From assembly GCA_047921215.1 (NCBI GenBank), contig JBLRWO010000008.1:46705-110704 (forward strand): a stretch of 64,000 nucleotides of DNA, given 5' to 3'. The number at the start of each line of letters is the position of its first letter. Within the stretch, counting starts at the first letter, position 1. A model generated the notes under the pieces. It was not told where the DNA came from. It did not search any database and saw only the letters and a program-made list of their open reading frames with translations. Below, piece after piece: positions 1 to 8,508 of this stretch. The position numbers and the translations under genes were made by a program. This stretch comes from RECM01 sp047921215 (GTDB lineage: Bacteria; Bacteroidota; Rhodothermia; Balneolales; Cyclonatronaceae).

Positions 1-304
1 GGAAATCCTGAACAACCTGCCTGGTAAACCCGATCATTGAAACTGTAACATCATAATTACCCGGAGGAATATTCATTATATAGTAGTAGCCGTCAGCATC
101 GGTCATAGCACCTAACGTGGTACCCTGAATGAAGACGTTTACACCTATAAGTGGATCACCTGTAGCCTCTTCGATCACCCGACCCGAGATCCGGCCGGCA
201 GACTGGGCGATTACCTCGGCTGCTGTAACTGAAAGAAAGAGCAGCATTAAGGTTATCTGTGACAGGCGAATAAATACTTGATATTGATTGTTTTTACGTT
301 TCAT
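1..304 (-). CDS. TonB-dependent receptor, N-terminal part (runs off window start)
   Basis: I translated this reading frame by hand from the reverse strand; it starts at ATG 304-302 and is open to base 1. A Lys/Arg-rich start is followed by a hydrophobic core and an Ala-Gln-Ser site, which fits a Sec signal peptide of about 35 residues. The next stretch (SGRVIEEATGDPLIGVNV, then TDADGYYYIMNIPPGNYDV) is a classic carboxypeptidase-regulatory-like beta-sandwich as found at the N-terminus of SusC-type and other outer-membrane TonB-dependent receptors of Bacteroidota and relatives. The plug and barrel lie outside the window, so the substrate is unknown. A carboxypeptidase-regulatory domain can also head other surface proteins, so the receptor call is likely but not certain. 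Confidence 0.7.
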   Translation of the reverse strand, partial: MKRKNNQYQVFIRLSQITLMLLFLSVTAAEVIAQSAGRISGRVIEEATGDPLIGVNVFIQGTTLGAMTDADGYYYIMNIPPGNYDVTVSMIGFTRQVVQDF

Positions 305-691
305 AACGTGTGGGGTTTTTGGATCAGCTGAAAACGCAGACTGTGATTTTGGTTACCGCAGGTCAGTCCTAAAATCGAATTTCATGGTTAGAAACACTTT
401 TGTTAACATTACGATAACAAAGTACAGGGTCATAAGCAATATTTTTGTAAGCAAAAAGAAATATTTCGTAAGCATTAACGCCCTATTATTGATGCTAATC
501 GAAATTATTATGCTTTCATTATGCAGCGAACAGCCGTTTTTAAAGGTTCAGACTATGTATCGAGGTAAACATTTTCAGGTGCGGGCAGGTGATCAGGACA
601 GGCCAATATCCCGGTACAGACAGTTGTATCACCCTGATCCCCCCATTTGCCCTGTGTGAGCAACTGAGGGGCAGGGAAGAATCATTCTGTT
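305..691. other. Intergenic region, 387 bases
   Basis: This region lies between the receptor start and the end of the EamA gene, both on the minus strand, so it should hold the receptor promoter and the 3' end of the EamA transcript. It is A+T-rich around 390-530. I see no convincing gene, RNA or strong hairpin. The open frame at 288-659 on the plus strand has no family signature and is treated as chance. Confidence 0.4.
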
Positions 692-1624
692 TCATGAGCC
701 GGCAGGTTCTGTTTCCTCTGTGCTTCTCAGATTATTGCCATTAACTACCGGTTCATCTTTCTCAAGAGATAAAAGAACGGCAGCCGAAACTGCGAAAATC
801 ATGCCCATTAGCGTAATGGTATGAGGAATAACGGCATATATCATAAGCGAAAGAACGATCGTGATTACAGGTGCAACTGCATTGGTCATCGGAGATACGA
901 TCATGGCTTTTCCGTATCTGAATGCATACACCAGGAAAAGGGCACCAACGGCATTCAGAATCTGAATAAAGAAGGAGTAGCCATACCCTTCAAAACCCCA
1001 GTTGACAGGTTTATTAAAATCGGTCATAAGCCAAGCCACCGGTGCGAGTATGAGTCCTGAAACCATCATGTAAAAGAAGATATTTTCCGCTTTCATTGAT
1101 TTATTGGCCACTTTAATGACATAAGCCTGTGTACCCCATGCAAGAAATACAAGGCTGGCCGGTATTACCCACCACATATTGGCAACGACCTGGTTTTCGG
1201 GTGGTGAGTACGAGAGCAACGGAATGGCGATCAGGGCAAGGCCTACACCAAACCAACCGTATACATTGGCACGTTCTTTCAGCAATACAAGCGACAGGCC
1301 AATAGTAACAATCGGCGACATGGATATAAACGGGTATACCAGGTAAGCCGGACTGATTGCGAGGGTTTGAAACAGAATCAGCTGGCCGCCGGCTCCAAGT
1401 ATACCGACGGTCATTCCAAGCATGATTGATTTACCTCTGAAATCAAAACGCCATTTGATGATCTTCATGGCCACCAAAGCCGGCGGGATCATCGTAAAAG
1501 ACCAGACCACATATATCAGGGTAGCGGGGAATCCCGCCTTCTCGGGAATTTCAATAAGCGCTCCCCATACCCCCCAGAAAACAGTAGTAATGATAGCGTA
1601 CAGTAACCAGTGTTTGGATTTCAT
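692..1624 (-). CDS. EamA/DMT-family membrane transporter
   Basis: A 310-residue integral membrane protein with about ten hydrophobic segments in two tandem EamA repeats, typical of the drug/metabolite transporter superfamily that exports amino acids, purines or other small metabolites. The start was set at ATG 1624 because a strong Shine-Dalgarno (GGGAGGT) lies just upstream; a longer frame to 1669 has no such support. Recognisable features are the early Trp-Gly-rich helix (TVFWGVWGALIEIPEKAG) and a helix in the first repeat ending with LLKERANVYGW, near the usual end of EamA repeat 1. It is followed by a hydrophilic tail of about 20 residues. It is a single gene downstream of the DeoR regulator on the same strand but 464 bases away, so co-transcription is doubtful. 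The substrate cannot be told. Confidence 0.85.
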   Translation of the reverse strand: MKSKHWLLYAIITTVFWGVWGALIEIPEKAGFPATLIYVVWSFTMIPPALVAMKIIKWRFDFRGKSIMLGMTVGILGAGGQLILFQTLAISPAYLVYPFISMSPIVTIGLSLVLLKERANVYGWFGVGLALIAIPLLSYSPPENQVVANMWWVIPASLVFLAWGTQAYVIKVANKSMKAENIFFYMMVSGLILAPVAWLMTDFNKPVNWGFEGYGYSFFIQILNAVGALFLVYAFRYGKAMIVSPMTNAVAPVITIVLSLMIYAVIPHTITLMGMIFAVSAAVLLSLEKDEPVVNGNNLRSTEETEPAGS

Positions 1625-2088
1625 ATAGGGGACCTCCCAAAAGTGGGTTTTGGTTATGCCGGAGAACACTTCCAGCCCGATGTTTCATTTAGTTTCGAAA
1701 TAGTACTAATTAGAAATTTAACCTGCAAATAAAAAAGGATGTGAAAGTTACTGAATAGTAAATCAGTATATACATATCCATCTCTGACGGTTACGGCAAC
1801 GGCAGGCAGCAAATAATAAGCCCCGGGGGCAGCGGGAATTGGGAGAGATTAAGGTGTAATTGTGAGTAATCAGCCGGGACCAGGTCAGGTCAAAGCAGAT
1901 CAGAGTTTGCCGGAATCAGTCATTGTCAGAACGGAGGGTGATGTACTTTTATCAGATCGCTGCAGTACAGAATTGACACCACCACAAGAGACTGCAGATA
2001 TACAGCTGAACCGATGGCATTGTGTACCGGTATGCCAGAAAACAATTGAAATGAAAAAGGCAACAGAATATCAGACGATAGCATTGTG
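1625..2088. other. Intergenic region, 464 bases
   Basis: Lies between the EamA start and the end of the DeoR gene. It holds the EamA Shine-Dalgarno at its left edge and a GC palindrome (CCCCGGGGG) near 1821. An open plus-strand frame from 1862 runs into the DeoR gene antisense and shows no family features. No RNA gene or terminator with a T-run was found. Confidence 0.4.
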
Positions 2089-2853
2089 TCAGGCAATAAT
2101 TACATTCACCTCTTTTTCTTCAAGCATTCTTCTGATACCATCCGGAATACCGGAATCTGTGATAATCGAGGTGATGCTGTCAATGCCGCAGATACGACTT
2201 AATCCACGCTTTCCAAATTTGGATGAATCCATAACAACGATGGTTTCCTGAGCCGACCGGATCATAACCCTGTTCAGGTGGGCTTCGAGGGCATTGGTTG
2301 TTGTTAGGCCGAACTCCGGATCGAAACCGTCGCCAGCGAGGAACAGTTTGCTGCAGAAATGCTCACTGACCATGGATTCGGCGTAGGGGCCGACCACCGC
2401 TGCTGATGTCTGGCGGATGACCCCTCCCAGGATAATCAGCTGAACATCGGGGATCCGGTTCAGTTCCATTGCCACATTAACTGCTGAAGTGAGAATAGTC
2501 AGCTTTCGTTTTCCGTGCAGATGCCGGGCAATCTGCATAATGGTCGTACCTGCATCCAGAATCAGGGTATCGCCGTCTTTTACCAGATTTGCGGCGGCTT
2601 CACCGATTCTTCTCTTCTCTTCATGGAAATGCTTGCTCTTTTCCTCAAAATGCTGATCATGCACCAGATAATCGTTCTGCATGGCCCCGCCATGTGTACG
2701 GATCAGGAGGTTCCTCTTTTCGAGATACTGGAGATCTTTTCTGATCGTAACTTCAGATACATCAAGTAACGCACTGAGTTCAGCAACCGAAACCTGCCCG
2801 TCTTCCTTCAGCATTTTCAATGCTTTATTCCGCCTTTCCGCAACACTATACAT
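2089..2853 (-). CDS. DeoR/GlpR-family transcriptional regulator
   Basis: A 254-residue regulator of normal family length. Residues 1-57 form the winged helix-turn-helix (VSVAELSALLDVSEVTIRKD, then LEKRNLLIRTHGGA, the family wing signature). Residues about 75-235 form the ISOCOT-type sugar-phosphate sensing domain, with DTLILDAGTTIMQIARHL and VVMDSSKFGKRG as landmarks; these usually bind a phosphorylated sugar that relieves repression. It is divergent from the sugar-phosphate operon starting at 3198, with 344 bases between, which is the usual layout for AgaR- or GatR-like repressors. Two TTTCATTT-type boxes in that gap resemble AgaR-family operators. I infer that it represses the operon and probably itself; the true inducer is not visible in sequence, though tagatose- or galactosamine-type phosphates are likely. 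Confidence 0.88.
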   Translation of the reverse strand: MYSVAERRNKALKMLKEDGQVSVAELSALLDVSEVTIRKDLQYLEKRNLLIRTHGGAMQNDYLVHDQHFEEKSKHFHEEKRRIGEAAANLVKDGDTLILDAGTTIMQIARHLHGKRKLTILTSAVNVAMELNRIPDVQLIILGGVIRQTSAAVVGPYAESMVSEHFCSKLFLAGDGFDPEFGLTTTNALEAHLNRVMIRSAQETIVVMDSSKFGKRGLSRICGIDSITSIITDSGIPDGIRRMLEEKEVNVIIA

Positions 2854-2931
2854 AGATATAATCCTTTTTCATCTTTAGTTCATGTTCACCTGAATTTACT
2901 CAAGAGCCCGATATTTACATAAAACATTAAA

Positions 2932-2947
2932 TTTCATTTTTCTTTCG
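2932..2947. promoter_or_regulatory. Candidate DeoR/AgaR-type operator, box 1
   Basis: TTTCATTTTTCTTTCG, 79 bases before the start of the DeoR gene and 251 bases before the divergent operon. Repeated CTTTC/TTTCRTTT motifs are known for AgaR-like DeoR regulators. A related sequence occurs at 3127. Assignment is by motif resemblance and position only. Confidence 0.35.
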
Positions 2948-3126
2948 TAACCGAAAATAACACCTAATCCATCAATCCGTAACCCTGCATTAACTAATAT
3001 TTTTCCGAAAAACCTGTGCATCAGCATGATCATAATGATGTTACGGGATCAACCGGGAATTACCCCCTGAACATTTCATATTCTTATGATTTTGCTTTTT
3101 ATTTGTTCGAAACATTGTAATTGAAA

Positions 3127-3141
3127 TTTCATTTCGTTAAC
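3127..3141 (+). promoter_or_regulatory. Candidate DeoR/AgaR-type operator, box 2
   Basis: TTTCATTTCGTTAAC, 57 bases before the PfkB-kinase start codon, in the same orientation as box 1 at 2932. The shared core is TTTCATTT. The position is right for a repressor overlapping or just downstream of the operon promoter. Confidence 0.35.
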
Positions 3142-3153
3142 ATTGATGAAGTT

Positions 3154-3181
3154 GTACTTCAGTTTTCAGTAGCTGAAGTAC
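3154..3181 (+). promoter_or_regulatory. Perfect 9-bp inverted repeat in operon leader
   Basis: GTACTTCAG and CTGAAGTAC flank a 10-base loop, directly before the AGGAG ribosome-binding site of the PfkB gene. It could be a DNA operator or an RNA hairpin near the start codon; there is no T-run, so it is not an intrinsic terminator. Confidence 0.4.
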
Positions 3182-3197
3182 TTTTCAGGAGTTCATA

Positions 3198-4193
3198 ATG
3201 TCATCTATTTCAGAAAGCTATACACATAAACCGGGGATTTCGGACAAACGAGACTTGCTTGTTGCAGGTGAGCTGAACATGGACCTGATCATGGAGCAGG
3301 TACACGGGCATCCTGAACTGGGCAAAGAACGTATATCTGAAGGAATGACCCTCACGCTGGGCAGTTCCTCTGCGATAATGGCTTCAAATGCTTCTTCCCT
3401 GGGCATCCGCACCCGCTTTATAGGGCGTGTGGGGCATGACCTTTACGGCCAGAAAATCCGTGAAACGCTAGAAGCTAACGGCATCGATTCTTCGCATGTT
3501 ATGGATACTGCTGATGTGCAGACCGGGCTGACCGTAATCTATACCATTGGAAACGACCGGGGAATGATCACCTATCCCGGGGCGATGGACTACCTCACAG
3601 CCGGCGATATCACCAACGAACTTCTTGGAAAGCACCGTCACTTTCATGTTTCTTCTTACTACCTGCAAAAGGGGTTGCGAACCGGTTGTGCCGGGCTTTT
3701 TAAAAGGGCAAAAGAACTGGGACTCTCCACATCATTTGACACAAACTGGGATCCAGATGAAAAATGGGGAGAAGAAATTTTTGAGATTCTCCCGCACGTC
3801 GATGTTTTTCTGCCGAACGATGATGAAGCCATTCGAATAAGCCGTACCAGCAATGTGGATGATGCCCTTGCCAGGCTTGCAGAATATGCGGGGCTTGTTG
3901 TGGCCACCTGCGGAATCAGGGGAATCAAGGCCCGCAGCGGGAACACGGTTTACGAACTCGGTACCATCAACGTGGAATCAATTGATGCGGTTGGTGCCGG
4001 CGACAGCTTTAATTCCGGTTTCCTCTCCCGGTATCTGAAGGGTGCCCCGATCGAAGAGTGCCTGAAAACCGGTGTTTTGGCCGGTGCCTTTTCCACCACC
4101 TGTGCCGGCGGCACTGCGGCCTTTAGCGATCTTGAAAAATTCGAACAATTCTGTAGCAATGCCAGCCCGGGGTTATCGGTCACTGAACTGTAA
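3198..4193 (+). CDS. PfkB-family carbohydrate kinase
   Basis: A 331-residue ribokinase-fold enzyme that phosphorylates a sugar or sugar phosphate with ATP in the cytoplasm. The N-terminal family signature (LVAGELNMDLIME) lies near residue 22; the C-terminal signature VGAGDSFNSGFL carries the catalytic base at Asp269 and the anion hole. The lid region uses DTADVQTGLTVIYTI. A good AGGAG site precedes the ATG. It is the first gene of an operon with a LacD-type aldolase, an AgaS-type isomerase and a GatZ-like protein, spacings 42, 21 and 53 bases. That context suggests tagatose-6-phosphate kinase activity (LacC/AgaK role), giving tagatose 1,6-bisphosphate for the aldolase next door. PfkB specificity cannot be read reliably from sequence, so fructose-, ribo- or 2-keto-3-deoxy-sugar kinase remain possible. 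Confidence 0.85.
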   Translation: MSSISESYTHKPGISDKRDLLVAGELNMDLIMEQVHGHPELGKERISEGMTLTLGSSSAIMASNASSLGIRTRFIGRVGHDLYGQKIRETLEANGIDSSHVMDTADVQTGLTVIYTIGNDRGMITYPGAMDYLTAGDITNELLGKHRHFHVSSYYLQKGLRTGCAGLFKRAKELGLSTSFDTNWDPDEKWGEEIFEILPHVDVFLPNDDEAIRISRTSNVDDALARLAEYAGLVVATCGIRGIKARSGNTVYELGTINVESIDAVGAGDSFNSGFLSRYLKGAPIEECLKTGVLAGAFSTTCAGGTAAFSDLEKFEQFCSNASPGLSVTEL

Positions 4194-4235
4194 ACTTATT
4201 AATTTTATTAATTTACTTATACAACTAACATTCTC

Positions 4236-5282
4236 ATGCCGTCATTAAAAACATTAGATTACAAAACCGGTAAACTGCGGCGACTTGCCCGCCTGGCCGA
4301 TAAACGGGGATGTTTTTCGATGCTGGCTATTGATCAGAGAAAATCGCTGCGTCAGATGATCTCGGGTAAAACTGGTGAAAAACCCGACCAAATAGCCGAT
4401 GAGGGGCTGATCAAAATAAAGAGAATCGTTACCACCCATCTTTCGCCGATGGCGAGTGCCATTCTGACCGACCCCCTGTTTGGGTACGCATCAACACTAC
4501 CTTTCATTCCGGGCAGTCTTGGAGTAATGCTCTCCATTGAGGTTACCGGTTATAACGTTGTTAACGGAAGTGAGCGTCACTCAAGGCTCATCCCCTCCTG
4601 GGGCGTTGAACAGACCTCGCTTGCCGGTGGTGATGCGGTGAAGCTGCTGATCTGGTACAGCCGTGAAGCCAGTCGTGAAACCCTGGAGCATCAGTTCGGC
4701 ATAGTCCGGAATACCGGCGAAGCGTGTGAAAAATATGGCATCCCCTTCATACTGGAGGTGGTCAATTATCCACTTGATGGCAAAGCCCCCAAAAGTGCTG
4801 CATATGCACGGGAAAAAGCAGAACGCGTAATAGATGCCGCCCGTGTTTTTTCTGATCCGGAATTCAGGGTCGATATGCTAAAGCTCGAATTCCCCGGTGA
4901 GCTTAGCTTCGTGAAAGAATTTCAGGGAAGATCTTTCAGTGCAAACGAAGTCGTTTACGACCTCGATGAAATTAAAGACTATTGCCGGCGAACCGACGAA
5001 GCCTCGGCTGTACCATGGGTTATTCTGAGTGCCGGTGTTGAACCCGAAGAGTTTATTGAAAACATTAAAATCAGTAATCAAGCCGGTGCCAGCGGCTTTC
5101 TCTGTGGCCGGGCAGTGTGGAAAAACATCATCGATCACTATCCGGATGAAACATCCATGGAAGCATTCATCCGTAATGATGCTGCCGGGTATTTTGAGTC
5201 GATACTGGATGCCAATACTGCTGCCCTGCCATGGTTTGAACATAAACATTACCGTGACGCCCACACGGATATCTCATTCTGA
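4236..5282 (+). CDS. LacD-type class I tagatose-bisphosphate aldolase-like protein
   Basis: A 348-residue TIM-barrel protein of the LacD/DeoC aldolase family. LacD cleaves tagatose 1,6-bisphosphate to dihydroxyacetone phosphate and glyceraldehyde 3-phosphate through a Schiff-base lysine. Family landmarks are FSMLAIDQRKSLRQMI near residue 27 and DMLKLEFPGE, in which Lys216 is the expected Schiff-base lysine. The C-terminal phosphate-binding part (GASGFLCGRAVWK) is also present. It follows the PfkB kinase by 42 bases, so kinase and aldolase could work in sequence. The protein is slightly longer than typical LacD (about 325). Related barrel proteins act on sulfofructose or other sugar phosphates, so a different substrate, such as 6-deoxy-6-sulfofructose 1-phosphate, cannot be excluded. 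Confidence 0.78.
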   Translation: MPSLKTLDYKTGKLRRLARLADKRGCFSMLAIDQRKSLRQMISGKTGEKPDQIADEGLIKIKRIVTTHLSPMASAILTDPLFGYASTLPFIPGSLGVMLSIEVTGYNVVNGSERHSRLIPSWGVEQTSLAGGDAVKLLIWYSREASRETLEHQFGIVRNTGEACEKYGIPFILEVVNYPLDGKAPKSAAYAREKAERVIDAARVFSDPEFRVDMLKLEFPGELSFVKEFQGRSFSANEVVYDLDEIKDYCRRTDEASAVPWVILSAGVEPEEFIENIKISNQAGASGFLCGRAVWKNIIDHYPDETSMEAFIRNDAAGYFESILDANTAALPWFEHKHYRDAHTDISF

Positions 5283-5303
5283 ATCTGTTTGTAAGGTATA
5301 ATT

Positions 5304-6569
5304 ATGGGAAGTATTTCACATAAAGCACACAAGGCGGTCGATACCTACCTGAAACGATACCAGGAACTCGATCACGTACTTGCCAGGCTCGTTTCCGAAC
5401 CTCAGCCTGCGCTGGGCCTCGTTCACACACCACGGGAGATTGCTCAACAACCCCATACATGGAGAGAAACCGTCAAAATCATGGCTTCACACCGGAAACC
5501 ACTGACCGGTTTCCTCCAAATGTCCGGATTGTTTGACACCGTTAACCGTGCCCACATTATCCTTACCGGTGCCGGCACATCAGACTATGTGGGCCTTACC
5601 CTGACCGACCTGCTCAGACTCCGCTATAAAACGGCCAGTAACAACTGGGCCACAACCCGTATTACAGCCAGTCCCGACGACTACATCACAAAAGACCACC
5701 GGTATGTGATTGTTCATTTCGCACGTTCCGGCAACAGCCCTGAAAGCCGTGCTGTTCTTGAACTGGCCCTCAACCGGTATCCGGTTTCTACAAGACACGT
5801 TGTAATTACCTGTAACAAGGATGGTGTTCTGGCTACCCATGGCCGTGAAAATCCCGACAAAGTATATACCATCATATTACCGGAGGAAAGCAACGACGAA
5901 GCCCTGGCCATGACCAGTTCGTTCAGCAGCATGGTCGTAGCCGGACAGGCCCTCGCCCATCTCGACAAATTTGAGCTGTTCGAGAATCTCATTGAGCGGA
6001 TCGCCGCATCGGCCGAGTATTTTATTGATCGTTACGCCGACGATATTTATGATCTTGCCGATCCTGAAATTAAACGGGCTTTTTATCTCGGTAATAAAGA
6101 TTTGCTAGGAGCAGCTGCCGAGTCGGCTCTGAAAGTACAGGAATTGACCATGGGCAAGCTCATCGCCAAAGCCGAAGATACGCTCACGTTCCGGCACGGC
6201 CCGATCTCGGCCGTCGACTCCAATACCATGGTCTGTTTTTTCCTGTCGGAAGACGATTATACCCGCCGGTATGAAGTGGATGTGCTCAAGCAATACAGTT
6301 CGGCATTCAGCGAGCTCGGTGCAAGAAGCGTGGTGGTCGGATCAAACCACAGCGATGATTTCAAGTCCACATCTGCCCAATACTTTTCGTACGATCCCGA
6401 CAGGCGCTGGACCATACCTCCACATTATCAGGTGAACCTGGCTGTTCTGTTCGGCCAGCTTTTCGGCATGTCTGCCTCTACCCGGATGGGTATTAATGTC
6501 GACAATCCTTCCATAGACAAAGCATTATACAGTCGCATCGTGCAGGGCGTTCGCCTCTACGAACCCTGA
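5304..6569 (+). CDS. AgaS-type SIS-domain sugar isomerase/deaminase
   Basis: A 421-residue protein with two SIS domains. The first has the typical glycine-rich phosphosugar-binding loop (IILTGAGTSDYVGLTL, about residues 89-104) followed by HFARSGNSPESRAV; the second holds KVQELTMGKLIAKAEDTLTF and FRHGPISAV, which are hallmark segments of AgaS and GlmS-type isomerases. AgaS converts galactosamine 6-phosphate to tagatose 6-phosphate plus ammonia. It is a little longer than Escherichia coli AgaS (384) owing to an N-terminal helical extension. Its place between a LacD-type aldolase and a GatZ-like protein strongly supports a tagatose-phosphate pathway. Cytosolic; no signal peptide. Confidence 0.85.
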   Translation: MGSISHKAHKAVDTYLKRYQELDHVLARLVSEPQPALGLVHTPREIAQQPHTWRETVKIMASHRKPLTGFLQMSGLFDTVNRAHIILTGAGTSDYVGLTLTDLLRLRYKTASNNWATTRITASPDDYITKDHRYVIVHFARSGNSPESRAVLELALNRYPVSTRHVVITCNKDGVLATHGRENPDKVYTIILPEESNDEALAMTSSFSSMVVAGQALAHLDKFELFENLIERIAASAEYFIDRYADDIYDLADPEIKRAFYLGNKDLLGAAAESALKVQELTMGKLIAKAEDTLTFRHGPISAVDSNTMVCFFLSEDDYTRRYEVDVLKQYSSAFSELGARSVVVGSNHSDDFKSTSAQYFSYDPDRRWTIPPHYQVNLAVLFGQLFGMSASTRMGINVDNPSIDKALYSRIVQGVRLYEP

Positions 6570-6622
6570 ACCGGGCAACAGCTCCCCTGCCCCCCGGGGA
6601 TCGCCCAAAACTTATTATAACA

Positions 6623-7897
6623 ATGCAAACTACTTCATCCGCGATGACTTCAAGGGCGGATAGTATCCGTAAACTTGCCCGTGAAAGCGGTCTCCCTGTC
6701 GTTAAATACCTGATCAGCCAGATCAGAGAACATTATCTGAACAGAGTATCACTGCTTGCGGTCTGCCCGAATTCTGAAGCCGTTGCCAGGGCCGCACTTC
6801 ACGCCGCAAAAGAGGCTGATGCCCCGATTTTATATGCAGCGACTCTGAACCAGGTTGACACCGACGGCGGTTATACCGGATGGACGCCCGCAGAGCTGGT
6901 TGAATACCTTGAAAAGACTGCCGCTGCGATCGGGCTCGATACCCCGGTTCTTGCCTGTCTCGACCATGGCGGCCCGTGGCTCAAAGACCGGCACACTACC
7001 GACAAACTGAACTTTGAAGAAACCATGGCTGAAGTGAAGAAATCGCTTGAAGCCTGCCTTGATGCCGGATATGCCCTGCTGCACATTGATCCGACTGTTG
7101 ACCGCACTATTCCCGGCGATGACCCCATCCCCATCGACCTGGTGGTTGAACGTACTGCTGATATGATGGTACACGCCGAATCGTACAGAAAAGCAAAACA
7201 TCTTCCTCAGGTTGCCTATGAAGTCGGAACGGAAGAGGTGCACGGTGGTCTTGCCAATATGGACAGTTTTGAAACATTCCTTGTAAAACTCGATGAAGGG
7301 CTGAAACTGGCCGGCATAGAAGACGCATGGCCCTGCTTTGTGGTCGGCAAGGTGGGTACAGATTTACATACAACCTACTTCGAACCGGAAATGGCCCGGG
7401 ATCTGACACGCCGGGCGATCCCCTTTAAGGCCCTCATAAAAGGCCATTACTCAGACTATGTAGATAACCCCGAGGAGTATCCGCTCAGTGGTATGGGCGG
7501 CGCAAATGTGGGTCCGGAGTACACCGAAGAGGAATTCAAGGCCCTGCTTGAACTGATTCAGCTTGAGAAAAAAACAGGCAATGATTCCGGTCTCTATGAA
7601 GCCCTCGAACAGGCTGTTCTGAACAGTAACCGCTGGCAGAAGTGGCTTTTCAAGGATGAAAAACAACTTGGCTTCTTTGACCTGAAACACGAGCGCAGGG
7701 AATGGCTCATGCGTACATGCAGCCGGTACATCTGGACCGAACCCGGTGTTTTGAAAGCCAGAAAGAAACTGTACGCCAACCTGGCTCCCTACAGAGATGC
7801 CGATGCCTACGTTATCTGGAAAATCAAAACGGCCATCCTGAAATATTTTCACAATTTCAACCTGCTGCGATTCAATTCGCGTCTCCTTGACAGCTGA
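6623..7897 (+). CDS. GatZ/KbaZ-like protein (tagatose-bisphosphate aldolase accessory or sugar-phosphate 4-epimerase)
   Basis: A 424-residue member of the GatZ/KbaZ/AgaZ family, of usual length. Family-like segments are ILYAATLNQVDTDGGYTGW near residue 73, the LACLDHGGPWLKDR block near 110 and the TEEVHGGL block near 201. In E. coli this subunit stabilises the class II aldolase GatY/KbaY but is not itself catalytic. No GatY/KbaY partner is present here; the operon instead carries a class I LacD-type aldolase. From memory, lone members of this family have been reported to act as fructose-6-phosphate/tagatose-6-phosphate 4-epimerases, which would give this operon a second way out of tagatose 6-phosphate. 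That role is inference. It is the last gene of the operon. Confidence 0.82.
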   Translation: MQTTSSAMTSRADSIRKLARESGLPVVKYLISQIREHYLNRVSLLAVCPNSEAVARAALHAAKEADAPILYAATLNQVDTDGGYTGWTPAELVEYLEKTAAAIGLDTPVLACLDHGGPWLKDRHTTDKLNFEETMAEVKKSLEACLDAGYALLHIDPTVDRTIPGDDPIPIDLVVERTADMMVHAESYRKAKHLPQVAYEVGTEEVHGGLANMDSFETFLVKLDEGLKLAGIEDAWPCFVVGKVGTDLHTTYFEPEMARDLTRRAIPFKALIKGHYSDYVDNPEEYPLSGMGGANVGPEYTEEEFKALLELIQLEKKTGNDSGLYEALEQAVLNSNRWQKWLFKDEKQLGFFDLKHERREWLMRTCSRYIWTEPGVLKARKKLYANLAPYRDADAYVIWKIKTAILKYFHNFNLLRFNSRLLDS

Positions 7898-7926
7898 CGT
7901 GTACTGACCCAAAACATAAAGGGAAT

Positions 7927-7963
7927 CCCGCCCGGAATAACTGCCGGGTGGGAGCCTCCCACC
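7927..7963. terminator. Overlapping hairpins between convergent genes
   Basis: CCCGCCCGG (7927-7935) can pair with CCGGGTGGG (7944-7952) with one G-U pair, and the competing GGTGGGA/TCCCACC stem (7947-7963) has a 3-base loop. The site lies between the end of the GatZ-like gene and the end of the convergent DksA-like gene. There is no clear T-run, so it may act as a Rho-independent terminator only weakly. Confidence 0.35.
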
Positions 7964-8304
7964 TACCTGCCCGAGCAACGGACACAACGCCTCGTATACG
8001 GCATAATCTGCAATCGTCCGTAGGCGATGGGTTCACCACATTTTATACAATTGTCAATGCCGGCATCATCCAGCCGTTCCAGTGTTTTCTCAAGTTTCTG
8101 GTGCAGTTTTTTCTTTTCCAGGAACGCAGCATCATTAATTGCCTTGTTATTGATGGCATCCATCCTGGAGATGCGTCCGATGGATGAATCGGGCGATACC
8201 GGCCGGGTATATTCCGCAAGCTGAACAAGTTCCTCCACGTTTTCCGATATCATTCGTTCGATGATGGAGCGCAGTTCTTTTTTTTGTTCTGAAGTCAGGG
8301 CCAT
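7963..8304 (-). CDS. DksA/TraR-type C4 zinc-finger protein
   Basis: A 113-residue protein. The N-terminal half is a predicted helical hairpin rich in Glu/Lys; the C-terminal part has two CxxC pairs (CIKCGEPI and CVRCSGR) making the zinc finger of the DksA/TraR family. DksA-like proteins enter the RNA polymerase secondary channel and modulate initiation, often with ppGpp; several short family members have not been tied to a function. It is shorter than E. coli DksA (151), closer to the TraR/YbiI-type short forms, and the usual acidic tip of the coiled coil is not obvious. It stands alone, convergent to the sugar operon and divergent from prfC. Confidence 0.8.
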   Translation of the reverse strand: MALTSEQKKELRSIIERMISENVEELVQLAEYTRPVSPDSSIGRISRMDAINNKAINDAAFLEKKKLHQKLEKTLERLDDAGIDNCIKCGEPIAYGRLQIMPYTRRCVRCSGR

Positions 8305-8508
8305 TGCATTTCATTTATCAGGATGTTCACACAAAATACAAAACATAAACCGTTGAACGAATAGTAACTGCTACCCGGTTTCTGCAGGTTTCGCTGTGTA
8401 TCAGACGGTTGTTTTGGCAGTCACAACAGTTTTTCCCTGCGGATCGCCAATCCGCATTTAAGTCAATTTTTCCGTATCTTATACACTTTTGAAATTTCCG
8501 GAAATTAT

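Noticed and set aside
288..659. Plus-strand ORF of 123 residues in the first intergenic region
   Set aside because: No ribosome-binding site, no family pattern, and it overlaps the receptor promoter region.
1862..2251. Plus-strand ORF of 129 residues
   Set aside because: Second half is antisense to the DeoR gene, and the rest shows no conserved pattern.
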